Below are positions 17,606-25,236 of a stretch of DNA of 64,000 nucleotides, in pieces (within the stretch, counting starts at the first letter, position 1; each line of letters begins with the position of its first letter). Both the position numbers and the translations under genes were made by a program. The stretch comes from Leptogranulimonas caecicola. GTDB taxonomy: Bacteria > Actinomycetota > Coriobacteriia > Coriobacteriales > Atopobiaceae. The notes beneath the pieces are model-generated. The model was not told where the DNA came from and did not search any database. It was given only the letters and a program-made list of their open reading frames with translations. The DNA lies in NCBI RefSeq assembly GCF_023168405.1, contig NZ_AP025285.1:1424001-1488000 (forward strand), read 5' to 3'.

Positions 17606-18766
17606 GTGAAAACCGACGATTTTGATTACGACCTTCCCGATACCCTCATCGCCCAGTCTCCCGCCGAGCCCCGCGACTCCTGCAGGCTTTTGGTGCTGGA
17701 TCGCGCCACAGGCGAGGTGACCCATCGCATCTTCACCGACATCTGCGACTATCTGGAGCCCGGCGATCTTCTGGTGGCCAACAAAACCCGTGTGCTGCCT
17801 GCGCGCTTGGTGGGCCGCAAGCCCACGGGCGCGGTCTGCGAGACGTTGCTGCTCACCCGCCGCGAAGACATCGATCCTCTGGGCCATGTGTGGGAGTGCC
17901 TGGTGAATCCCGGCCGGCGCCTGAAGCCCGGCGCCACCATCGAGTACCGCGCCGGCGGCCTCCATGCCCCCACAGATGCTCCCGTGATTTTGCGCGGCAC
18001 CGTCGAGAGCTTTGTGGATGATTCCAAGGGCGGCCGCTTGGTGCGCTTTGAGCCTTTGGGCGGCCGTACCCTGGATGGCGCCATGCACGAGGCAGGCCAT
18101 GTGCCCCTGCCTCCCTACATCACCGATTACCAGGGCGACCCCGAGAAATACCAGACCGTCTATGCCATGCATGAGGAGCACAGCGCCGCAGCCCCCACTG
18201 CTGGCTTGCACTTCACGCCCGCCCTTATCGGCCGTCTGGCCTCCATGGGCGTGGCCATGGCCTTTGTGGAGCTGGAAGTGGGCATCGACACCTTCCGCCT
18301 GGTGGAGGAAGACGATCCCACCCAGCACGTGATGCACACCGAGCGCTACCATGTCCCCCAGGAAGTGGTGGACCTGATCCATGCCACCAAAGCCTCCGGC
18401 CATCGCGTCATTGCCGTGGGCACCACCTCGGTGCGCTCGCTGGAGAGCGCCTTCGATCCCGAGGCCCCGGTAAGCGACCCGCCCATGGTGGCCCGCTACT
18501 TTGAGGAGGCTCCTGACTCCGCCGCCGTCACCGGCTCAGGCGACTTGGTGGCCAAAGAGAACGCCACCACCAACCTCTATCTCATGCCCGGCTCCACCTT
18601 CCATGTGGTGGATGCCATGATCACCAACTTCCACGTGCCCCGCTCCACCCTCATGATGCTGGTGAGCGCCTTTGCCAGCCGCGACCAGATCATGGGCGCC
18701 TATCATCAAGCCATCGACCTGGGCTACCGCATGCTCTCCTTTGGCGACGCCATGCTCATCCAATAG
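17606..18766 (+). CDS. queA: S-adenosylmethionine:tRNA ribosyltransferase-isomerase
   Basis: 386 residues, starting at GTG (MKTDDFDYDLPDTLIAQ is the canonical QueA N terminus). QueA transfers the ribosyl group of SAM onto preQ1 in tRNA to give epoxyqueuosine. Conserved blocks visible: LVANKTRVLPARL, GHVPLPPYI, AAPTAGLHFT, VELEVGIDTFRLV, VGTTSVRSLE and NLYLMPGSTFHVVDAMITNF. No ribosome-binding site precedes the GTG, while a TATAAT box lies 14 bases upstream, so translation is probably leaderless. It converges on queH, with a shared terminator between them. Confidence 0.96.
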   Translation: MKTDDFDYDLPDTLIAQSPAEPRDSCRLLVLDRATGEVTHRIFTDICDYLEPGDLLVANKTRVLPARLVGRKPTGAVCETLLLTRREDIDPLGHVWECLVNPGRRLKPGATIEYRAGGLHAPTDAPVILRGTVESFVDDSKGGRLVRFEPLGGRTLDGAMHEAGHVPLPPYITDYQGDPEKYQTVYAMHEEHSAAAPTAGLHFTPALIGRLASMGVAMAFVELEVGIDTFRLVEEDDPTQHVMHTERYHVPQEVVDLIHATKASGHRVIAVGTTSVRSLESAFDPEAPVSDPPMVARYFEEAPDSAAVTGSGDLVAKENATTNLYLMPGSTFHVVDAMITNFHVPRSTLMMLVSAFASRDQIMGAYHQAIDLGYRMLSFGDAMLIQ

Positions 18767-18784
18767 CCGCCTGGTCCACTGCAC

Positions 18785-18826
18785 GCCGCCCGCCTCGCCG
18801 CTGTCGAGGCGGGCGGTTACTTTTTT
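18785..18826 (+). terminator. Terminator between convergent queA and queH
   Basis: Twelve-base stem CCGCCCGCCTCG / CGAGGCGGGCGG around a seven-base loop, followed by TTAC and TTTTTT. It overlaps the last codon of queH on the other strand. Confidence 0.85.
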
Positions 18827-19518
18827 GGGGGCGGTTGCTTTTTTGCCCGGGCTGCCAGGCGCTCCAGCGTGGCCTCCACCTTGGAGAAGCGACAGCCGCA
18901 GTAATTCTGCCGATAGAGACCCAGCTCCTGCGCGCGCTCCTGTGCCCGCTGGAACCGAGGCCTAAAGTCTCGAACCACCGGCTCCAATCCGTGGGCATGA
19001 GCCACTGCCACCAGCGCCTCATCGCACACTTCATGAAGCTGATGGGGCGACACCGCCAAGGTGGTGGTGACATGGGCAAAGCCGGCTGCCTTAGCCGCCT
19101 TGCACGTCTCTGCCAGCCGAAGGCTATAACATGCCCTGCAACGCGCCTCCCGCTCGAACCCCTTGGGCGCCACCGCACGCTCCCAAGCGGCGCGATCCTG
19201 CTCGCATTCCACCACGTCTATGCCCTCTTGGGCTGCCCACCCCTTAAGCACTTGAAGCCTGTGATCGTGCTCGGCCACCGGCTGGATATTGGGATTGGCC
19301 CAAAAGAGCGTGGGGGCGAATCCCTCGCTTTTGAGCTGAACCACAGGCTCCAGCGCACAGGGTCCGCAGCACACATGCACCGCAATGGGCGTCACCTGGC
19401 CATTGCTGCCATCGCGCCCAAGGCCCCCGGCTTCTGAGGGCGTGGGTTTCTCGGCAGCAAGACTGGGAGCCTGCGGCTGTGCGACATCGACGGATGAGAG
19501 GGCAAAAGACGTGGTCAC
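18817..19518 (-). CDS. queH: Epoxyqueuosine reductase QueH
   Basis: 233 residues from a GTG at 19518 that overlaps the upstream gene's stop (GTGA). QueH reduces epoxyqueuosine to queuosine in tRNA and is unrelated to the cobalamin enzyme QueG. The family signature cysteines are present: VHVCCGPCALEP near residue 48, CRACYSLRL near 126 and QNYCGCRFS near 206, which bind Fe-S and the second metal. The first ~40 residues are a low-complexity lead-in containing LAAEKP, encoded by the recurrent TGCCGAGAA word. The frame stays open further upstream, but that part overlaps the membrane protein gene. Confidence 0.93.
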   Translation of the reverse strand: MTTSFALSSVDVAQPQAPSLAAEKPTPSEAGGLGRDGSNGQVTPIAVHVCCGPCALEPVVQLKSEGFAPTLFWANPNIQPVAEHDHRLQVLKGWAAQEGIDVVECEQDRAAWERAVAPKGFEREARCRACYSLRLAETCKAAKAAGFAHVTTTLAVSPHQLHEVCDEALVAVAHAHGLEPVVRDFRPRFQRAQERAQELGLYRQNYCGCRFSKVEATLERLAARAKKQPPPKK

Positions 19519-20153
19519 AGGGCATCGGCTCCGGACATGGTAGGCAAAGTGGGCCCGGATGTGGCAGGCTCGGAGGCCGGCTCCACAAGATCGATGCCAT
19601 AGGCAGTGTCGCGCACGTAAGGCGCAGGCGTCTTGAGCAGGTAGCGTGCCATGGCAAAATCGCCCGTGCACCCTGCAAGATGCAGATAGGCGCAGATAAA
19701 GGCAGCCAGCGGATAGCCTAGCCAAATGCCTACCGCCATAAGAATCGCAGTGACGCACACCGCAGGCATCAGAAGGACCGCCATATAGCGCTGCCGAGAA
19801 AAGACCGCCCCCTCGCAGGAGGTATAGAGCATGCCCAAAGAGAGGTAGCCAAAGCGCAAGGTGGCGTCGCCTGCGCCCAACAGCTTGAAGGCCAGCCCGT
19901 GGAAGAGCTCGTGGACAGGGAGCGCCGCGAGGCTGATGAGGCCGATGGCAAGCGCGATGGCCGCCCAAGCCCAGGAAAGCGGAGCATGAGCCCATCCATG
20001 GGCGAGCCAGAGAATGGTGAGGGCGAGCCAGAGAATGGTGAGGGCGAGCCCGGCGCCGAGGATGAAGCCGGAATTGGCGACCATGGCCTCAAGGGTTGCA
20101 GCGTCGTCTACCAGGCGAAAGGAGTCCACAGTGATCATTGATTCATCTTTCAT
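19515..20153 (-). CDS. DUF3267-type integral membrane putative zinc metalloprotease
   Basis: 212 residues with about four to five hydrophobic segments. The HExxH-type motif HELFHGLAFKLLG near residue 82 and the later GCTGDFAMARYLLK fit the DUF3267 family of membrane zincin-like proteins, whose substrates are mostly unknown. A 21-bp tandem duplication makes the repeat LALTILW-LALTILW in the first membrane segment. The stop overlaps the queH start, so the two genes are co-transcribed, though a functional link is not evident. Confidence 0.78.
   Translation of the reverse strand: MKDESMITVDSFRLVDDAATLEAMVANSGFILGAGLALTILWLALTILWLAHGWAHAPLSWAWAAIALAIGLISLAALPVHELFHGLAFKLLGAGDATLRFGYLSLGMLYTSCEGAVFSRQRYMAVLLMPAVCVTAILMAVGIWLGYPLAAFICAYLHLAGCTGDFAMARYLLKTPAPYVRDTAYGIDLVEPASEPATSGPTLPTMSGADAL
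20000..20041 (-). repeat. 21-bp in-frame tandem duplication in the DUF3267 gene
   Basis: Two identical 21-base units (GGGCGAGCCAGAGAATGGTG plus A on the plus strand) followed by a nine-base partial third. They lengthen the first membrane helix by seven residues. Confidence 0.9.
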
Positions 20154-20353
20154 AGGACTCCTTCCTGGGGTCGAGGGCTGTGGCCTCGCAGGCGATCCTG
20201 CAGTTGGGCAGGTGCGGCCAAATAGCTGCAGCTGGCCAGTTGCAGCACATTCCTGCGGCTCTCATTCTAGCCCGTCTGGAGCATTCCTTTGGGAGCCTAT
20301 AGCATCTCTAGAGGGCTTAAGGATCCAAGGCGGTCCAGGCGCGCCTTTGAGGG

Positions 20354-20429
20354 TTTCGCAGCCCCCGCTAACAAGTAGAATGGTGCAGTTAGAGAAAGCA
20401 GTCACTCCCCTCTTGCGCCTTCGCGCAAG
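20354..20429 (+). promoter_or_regulatory. Possible promoter and hairpin in the leader of the MetRS-like gene
   Basis: TAGAAT at 20376-20381 is a fair -10 box; the -35 region (TTTCGC, 16 bases upstream) is poor. A compact hairpin CTTGCGC-CTTC-GCGCAAG at 20413-20429 sits just before the ribosome-binding site and could influence translation. The rest of the 296-base gap 20154-20449 shows no gene. Confidence 0.35.
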
Positions 20430-20449
20430 GGATGTGCGAAAGGTGCTCT

Positions 20450-22519
20450 ATGACAGCTTCATTTGCTTCGCGGCCGCACTTTCCTCGCCGCGCCGTGGTC
20501 ACCGCTGGCATGCCCTATGGCAACAAGGGGCTGCACTTTGGCCATATCGGCGGCGTGTTTGTGCCGGCAGATTTTTATGCCCGCTTCCTGCGCGATCGCA
20601 TTGGCGCCCAAAACGTGGTCTTTGTGAGCGGCACCGACTGCTATGGCTCCCCCATCATGGAGGGCTACCGCAAATTGGCCGCCCAGGGCTATGAGGGCAC
20701 TATCACAGACTATGTGAGCTCCAACCATCAGGCCCAAAAGGACGCGCTGGCCGCCTATGAGGTATCGCTCAACTTCTATGGCGGATCGGGGCTGGATCCG
20801 GCAAAGCCCGTCCATGCGGCCATGACAGACGCCCTCATCACGCGCCTCTATGAGCGCGGCTATCTTACCAAGCGCGAGACGCTGCAGTTCTACGACACCG
20901 AGGCTCATCAGTTCTTGAATGGACGCCAGGTGCAGGGCCGCTGCCCGGTGCCCGGCTGCAAGTCTGAGAAGGCCTACGCAGACGAGTGCGACCTGGGCCA
21001 TCAGTTCGAGCCCGAGGACCTCATCAGCCCCATAAGCCAGGTCACCGGCACCGTGCCCGAGCTTCGCCCCGTGGCCAACTGGTACTTTGACCTGCCGGCC
21101 TTCGAGGAAGACCTCAAAAAGCTCGATGGGGAATGGTCCTGCGACCCCCAGGTGCGCGACGTGGTGGCCACTACCGTGCGCGAGTTCTTGGTGCCCCCTG
21201 CCATCTACATCAAAAACGAGCTGCGCGAACAGTTCGACGCCATCGCGCAGCAGTTGCCTGCCCACACCGTCAACGAGCCAAAGGGGAATGCCGCGTCCTT
21301 CTCGGTAGCCTTTGAGTCTTGGGACGCCCGTGATGAGGCCAGGGAGGTGTTGGACTCCCATTCCATCCGCTTCAGAGCCGGCAAGTGCCTGCTGCCCTTC
21401 CGCATCACCGGCAACATAGACTGGGGCGTGCCGGCGCCGGATTTGGACAATACCTGCGGCCTCACCGTATGGTGCTGGCCGGAGTCGCTCTGGGCGCCCA
21501 TCTCGTTCACCAAGACGCTGCTGCAAGAAGACCCCGCCACCGCGGCGGCCAACGCCTGCGACCCTTCCGTGTTGCCTGCCGCCTACAGCTCCTGCGATTG
21601 GCACGACTGGTGGTGCGAGGGCAACGACGCCCAGGTCTTCCAGTTCATTGGCCAGGACAACATCTACTTTTACTGCGTGGCCCAACCCGCCATCTGGGAG
21701 GCGCTGGACTGGAATCTCTTCCAGGACACGCCGGTGGCCAACTACCACATTCTGTTCATGAACAAGAAGGCCTCCAGCTCGGGCGCCATCAAGCCGCCCA
21801 TGGCTGCCGACCTGCTCTCCCACTACACCCCCGAGCAGCTGCGCTGCCACTGGCTCTCTTTGGGCCTGGGCGCCAAGGCCGTCTCTTTCGCGCCTAAGCC
21901 CTACGACACCTCCGTCTCGCACAAGGACAAGAAAACCGGCGAGGAAGTGCTGGTAAAAGATGATCCCCGCGTAGTGGACCCCGCTCTTAAAGAGAGCGCC
22001 TTCCTCACCAACATCTTTAACCGACTCGCCCGCTCCTGCTTCTACGGCGCCCAAAAGCACTTGGACGGCAAATTGCCGAGAAGCTCGGCCACCCCCGCCG
22101 CCGCCTCTGCCTGCGACGAGGCCACCCTGGCCTTCGAGCTGGCCATGTATGAGCTGGACTTCCCTCGCGCCATGGCTGTCGCCGAGGACTTTGGCCGCGA
22201 AGCCAACAAGCTGTGGGATGCAGCCTCCAAAGCCGCCAAGGACGACGAGGCCGCCTACGAGCAGGCACTGGCCGACGCCTTCTGCGCCCTTCGCACCCTC
22301 ACCCTGCTCATGCACCCCGCAGCCCCGGCTGGCTGCCAGATGATCTGCGAGCACCTGAACATCGACCCGGCCCTCTTCTTCAGCTGGGACCATGCATTCG
22401 AAAGCATCCCTCAATTGCTGGAAGGCGCCGGCATCGACCCGGCTTCCCACCAGCTGGTGGAGCTTCCCCCTCGCACCGACTTCTTCTCCAAGCACGAGAG
22501 CCAATTCAAGAAGAAGTAG
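20450..22519 (+). CDS. Class I aminoacyl-tRNA synthetase of the methionyl type
   Basis: 689 residues from ATG 20450 (AAAGGTG site); an ATG six codons upstream is possible. The MetRS layout is clear: GMPYGNKGLHFGHIGGVFVP with HIGH as HFGH, FVSGTDCYGSPI, a zinc knuckle CPVPGCKSEKAYADEC...GHQF, and a helical anticodon-binding-type domain at ~510-640. The KMSKS loop is NKKASSSGA instead of KMSKS, so the second lysine that stabilises the transition state is missing. It may be a diverged but active MetRS or a MetRS-like enzyme with another job. Whether a standard metG exists elsewhere cannot be seen. Confidence 0.8.
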   Translation: MTASFASRPHFPRRAVVTAGMPYGNKGLHFGHIGGVFVPADFYARFLRDRIGAQNVVFVSGTDCYGSPIMEGYRKLAAQGYEGTITDYVSSNHQAQKDALAAYEVSLNFYGGSGLDPAKPVHAAMTDALITRLYERGYLTKRETLQFYDTEAHQFLNGRQVQGRCPVPGCKSEKAYADECDLGHQFEPEDLISPISQVTGTVPELRPVANWYFDLPAFEEDLKKLDGEWSCDPQVRDVVATTVREFLVPPAIYIKNELREQFDAIAQQLPAHTVNEPKGNAASFSVAFESWDARDEAREVLDSHSIRFRAGKCLLPFRITGNIDWGVPAPDLDNTCGLTVWCWPESLWAPISFTKTLLQEDPATAAANACDPSVLPAAYSSCDWHDWWCEGNDAQVFQFIGQDNIYFYCVAQPAIWEALDWNLFQDTPVANYHILFMNKKASSSGAIKPPMAADLLSHYTPEQLRCHWLSLGLGAKAVSFAPKPYDTSVSHKDKKTGEEVLVKDDPRVVDPALKESAFLTNIFNRLARSCFYGAQKHLDGKLPRSSATPAAASACDEATLAFELAMYELDFPRAMAVAEDFGREANKLWDAASKAAKDDEAAYEQALADAFCALRTLTLLMHPAAPAGCQMICEHLNIDPALFFSWDHAFESIPQLLEGAGIDPASHQLVELPPRTDFFSKHESQFKKK

Positions 22520-22673
22520 GGCACTCGCTTTGCGCCCCCTGCACCGAAGGCCTCGGGAAGCCCCGGGGGCCGCAGCCTTGCGCCAAGGGCGCCAGTGGCC
22601 CTCGGAGTTGCAACCCTTGAGGTGCGGGTTTCTCGGCAGCAAGGGCACCGCGAGCCACTCACTGCTTTAGACG

Positions 22674-22716
22674 AGCGCCATCTACCCCACATCATCCGAG
22701 GTAGATGGCGCTTTCT
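22674..22716 (+). terminator. Terminator of the MetRS-like gene
   Basis: Perfect 13-base stem AGCGCCATCTACC / GGTAGATGGCGCT around a 13-base loop, followed by TTCTT. It lies ~155 bases after the stop codon. Confidence 0.8.
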
Positions 22717-22720
22717 TGTG

Positions 22721-22800
22721 GAGCGCCTTGGGCGCATTGCAGGGGGCGCACGTGCCGCCAGCCGTGCCGCCGCCCAGGAGGAGCGCCTTGGGCGCATTGC
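22721..22800 (+). repeat. 20-bp direct repeat, 60-bp period
   Basis: GAGCGCCTTGGGCGCATTGC occurs at 22721-22740 and again, identical, at 22781-22800. The unit itself contains a partial GCGCC/GGCGC inverted repeat. Function unknown. Confidence 0.9.
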
Positions 22801-22976
22801 AGCAGGCGGCAGGATCATGCGGTGTGTGACGGCGAGGTGGGCGGGAATGACGGGGGCTGCTGGCGCCAATATGTGGCCCTTATACTCGGCGTCTATACAT
22901 CGACCGCCGCGTTGTCCCAGCTCACAGCGACGCTCTATTCACTACTATTCTAATCTATCAAGTATGGTAGTTCACA

Positions 22977-23140
22977 TTGGCACGAAAGGGTCTAATCCGG
23001 CAGGAAAACTGTCATAACGGGCCCTAATCCGGCAGTCTTCCGTGGAAGTCAAATGTACAAGCGAGTAAAACCCCTGGCAGTAGCACCAATCGATATCTAG
23101 AGCTGATTTCATACTGCCGGATAATGCACTTTCGTGCCAA
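22977..23140. repeat. 164-bp element with nested inverted repeats
   Basis: Bounded by the perfect 11-bp inverted repeat TTGGCACGAAA / TTTCGTGCCAA. Inside the left end is CTAATCCGGCAG, repeated directly at 23024-23035, with a partial inverted partner CTGCCGGAT at 23114-23122. Two more TTTCGTGCCA copies follow at 23225 and 23241. The structure is MITE- or REP-like; no target duplication is visible. Confidence 0.7.
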
Positions 23141-23327
23141 AGGCGGCAAGCAGGCCTCTTCGTTCTCCATCATCTGAAGGCCGCCAACGGGGCGAACCCC
23201 CATGCATGCCATCTCCTAATGGCGTTTCGTGCCAGCAGCATTTCGTGCCAAAAGCGGCGCCAAGCCTGCCGCTAAGTGGCGCCAGGCCCGTCGCTACTTC
23301 CATGATTTAGGCAGGCGCCCTTCCCGC

Positions 23328-23789
23328 TCACTTGCATGAACCCTTCCAGCGATCCAGGTGCGGCAGCAACGTGGCCATGAGCGACACCGCCTCCTCGCGG
23401 GAGATGCCCAATGCCTGAGCCTCGAGATCGGCCGTGCTCTCGATGAATTCGTCCATGGTCACCTCGCCTGAAGTGAACTCGCCGTCTGAGTAGCAATACT
23501 TGCAATAATGGTCATTGGGGCTTCCGTCGGCCTCAGTGCCGTGGATAGCCGGATCGGGAATAGGCATAGAGCAGCACTGGCAGTAGTATTCCTTGGGCAT
23601 CTCGAAGAAACGCTCCAGAGGCACCGAGAACACCGTGCAAATGAGCTTGACCATATCGATGCCGGGAGCCGTCTCGCCCGTCTCCCACCTTGATACCGCT
23701 TGGCGGGTCACATAGAGCTGCCGAGCCATCTCCTCTTGGGTGATGCCGGTTTCCTTGCGAATAGAGACTATGACGTCTTTCATGGCCAT
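23328..23789 (-). CDS. HTH regulator with C-terminal zinc-ribbon domain
   Basis: 153 residues from ATG 23789 with a GGGAGGAACCC site; upstream in-frame sequence is not supported. Residues ~5-60 are a Cro/CI-type helix-turn-helix (IRKETGITQEEMARQLYVTRQAVSRWETG-type pattern, split around TRQAVSRWETGETAPG). Residues ~72-110 carry a putative zinc ribbon, YCQCCSMPI ... DHYCKYCYSDG, as in the PF12674 family. The combination is common in small regulators of gut bacteria with unknown ligand. It follows the fucose operon in the same direction but behind that operon's terminator, so it is probably independent. Confidence 0.85.
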   Translation of the reverse strand: MAMKDVIVSIRKETGITQEEMARQLYVTRQAVSRWETGETAPGIDMVKLICTVFSVPLERFFEMPKEYYCQCCSMPIPDPAIHGTEADGSPNDHYCKYCYSDGEFTSGEVTMDEFIESTADLEAQALGISREEAVSLMATLLPHLDRWKGSCK

Positions 23790-23913
23790 GGGTTCCTCCC
23801 GGGATGTATGAGCGTTATCCCCATCATGACGGGACGCCCGGCAGGCTGACAAGAAACAGACCGTTGCGACATGGGCCACCCCCTGCCTAATGACGGCATA
23901 GCTGGCCGTGCGC

Positions 23914-23950
23914 AAAAAAGACGCGCTGGATTGGATGCCAGCGCGTCTTT
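23914..23950 (-). terminator. Terminator of the fucose operon
   Basis: On the minus strand the 13-base stem AAAGACGCGCTGG / CCAGCGCGTCTTT ends in TTTTTT. It lies ~55 bases beyond the fucO stop. Confidence 0.9.
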
Positions 23951-24003
23951 GTATAGACCTTCGGTCAAAGAGAGGCACAGCTATGCACGAGCGGTGCAAT
24001 AGG

Positions 24004-25164
24004 CTAGGCCATGATCTGACGGAACATGCCCATCACGTCATCGTAGGAAGCGTCACGAGGATTGCCGGGGAAACAAGCATCGGCCATAGCATCGTTTACA
24101 AGCGTATCGAGCTCGTCATCTACGATGGCATCGCAGACGGTGGGGATGTCCACATCCACGGAAAGCTGCTTGACTGCGGCGATGGCGGCGTCGGCCGCCT
24201 CGTCAGCGGTCATGCCGGTAGTGTCAACGCCCATGGCAACCGCGACGTCGGCGAGGCGATCGGTCACCGCAGGCTTGTTGAACTCCATGGCGATGGGAAG
24301 CAGCATGGCGCAGGCTACGCCGTGAGGCGTGTCGTAATGGGCAGAAAGGGTATGGGCCATGGAGTGGTCGACGCCCAGTCCCACATTGGAGAAGCCCATG
24401 CCGGCGATGTACTGGGCAAGCGCCATCCCCTCGCGGCCAGAACCGGGCTTGCCGCTCTTGGCCTCGGCTACGGCGTCACGAAGGTGCTTGGCAATGAGCT
24501 CGATGGCCTTGAGATGGAACATGTCGGACATCTCCCAGGCGCCCTTGGTGGTATAGCCCTCGATGGCGTGGGTGAGAGCGTCCATGCCCGTGGCGGCGGT
24601 GAGACCGGCAGGCATAGTGGCCATCATCTCAGGATCCACCACGGCGACCTCAGGGGCGTCGTTGGTGTCGACGCACACGAACTTGCGCATCTTCTCGGGG
24701 TCGGTAATCACATAATTGATTGTCACCTCGGCTGCGGTGCCGGCGGTGGTGGGCACAGCAATGGTGAAGACAGCATGATTCTTGGTGGGAGCGACCCCTT
24801 CGAGCGAGCGAACGTCGGCGAACTCGGGATTGGTGATGATGACGCCGATGGCCTTGGCGGTGTCCATGGCAGAGCCGCCGCCCACCGCCACGATAGCGTC
24901 GGCGCCGGAAGCCTTAAACGCCTCCACGCCGTCTTGCACGTTCTTGATGGTGGGATTGGGCTTGATATCGGAGTAGACCACGTAGGGAATACCGGCCTCA
25001 TCCAGCAAGTCGGTGACCTTGGTGACCACACCAAACTTCACCAGATCGGGATCGGTGCACACAAAAACCTTCTCAAAGCCGCGGCGGCTAAGCTCGCCGG
25101 GAATCTCGGCGATGGCGCCAGTGCCATGATAGGAAATCGTGTTCAAGACGATTCGATTGGCCAT
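24004..25164 (-). CDS. fucO: Lactaldehyde reductase (1,2-propanediol oxidoreductase)
   Basis: 386 residues, the family length. It belongs to iron-containing alcohol dehydrogenases and is close to E. coli FucO throughout: GGGSAMDTAKAIG nucleotide site, PEFADVRSLEG, PTTAGTAAEVTINYVITD, FVCVD, and metal-ligand segments GMDALTHAIEGY, VDHSMAHTLSAHYDTPHG. It reduces L-lactaldehyde to 1,2-propanediol with NADH. As last gene of the operon it would dispose of the aldolase product and recycle the NADH made by the fucose dehydrogenase. In the usual phosphorylative pathway FucO has the same substrate but comes with kinase and FucA, neither of which is here. Confidence 0.93.
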   Translation of the reverse strand: MANRIVLNTISYHGTGAIAEIPGELSRRGFEKVFVCTDPDLVKFGVVTKVTDLLDEAGIPYVVYSDIKPNPTIKNVQDGVEAFKASGADAIVAVGGGSAMDTAKAIGVIITNPEFADVRSLEGVAPTKNHAVFTIAVPTTAGTAAEVTINYVITDPEKMRKFVCVDTNDAPEVAVVDPEMMATMPAGLTAATGMDALTHAIEGYTTKGAWEMSDMFHLKAIELIAKHLRDAVAEAKSGKPGSGREGMALAQYIAGMGFSNVGLGVDHSMAHTLSAHYDTPHGVACAMLLPIAMEFNKPAVTDRLADVAVAMGVDTTGMTADEAADAAIAAVKQLSVDVDIPTVCDAIVDDELDTLVNDAMADACFPGNPRDASYDDVMGMFRQIMA

Positions 25165-25236
25165 GACAAATCCTTTCTCAAAAAGGCCGCCCCTCTGACG
25201 GCCTTCAGCTCTATTGCAGTATGGATGAAGACAAGC

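Larger units (their letters stand above)
22520..23327. other. Repeat-rich 0.8-kb intergenic region
   Basis: No convincing gene: the frames here have no plausible ribosome-binding sites or family motifs. It holds the recurrent word at 22630-22639, the terminator of the MetRS-like gene, a 20-bp direct repeat, a 164-bp inverted-repeat element and two further TTTCGTGCCA copies. It looks like a hotspot for small non-coding repeats. Confidence 0.7.

Noticed and set aside
20459-22648. Long minus-strand open frame (729 codons) opposite the MetRS-like gene
   Set aside because: No motifs or ribosome-binding site; it mirrors the codon structure of a high-GC gene whose plus-strand product has clear synthetase motifs.
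22595-23017. 140-codon frame in the repeat region as a small gene
   Set aside because: It runs through the terminator and direct repeats and has no start-site support.
22520-23327. CRISPR array
   Set aside because: Repeats are few, of mixed orientation and unequal spacing; no cas genes are near.
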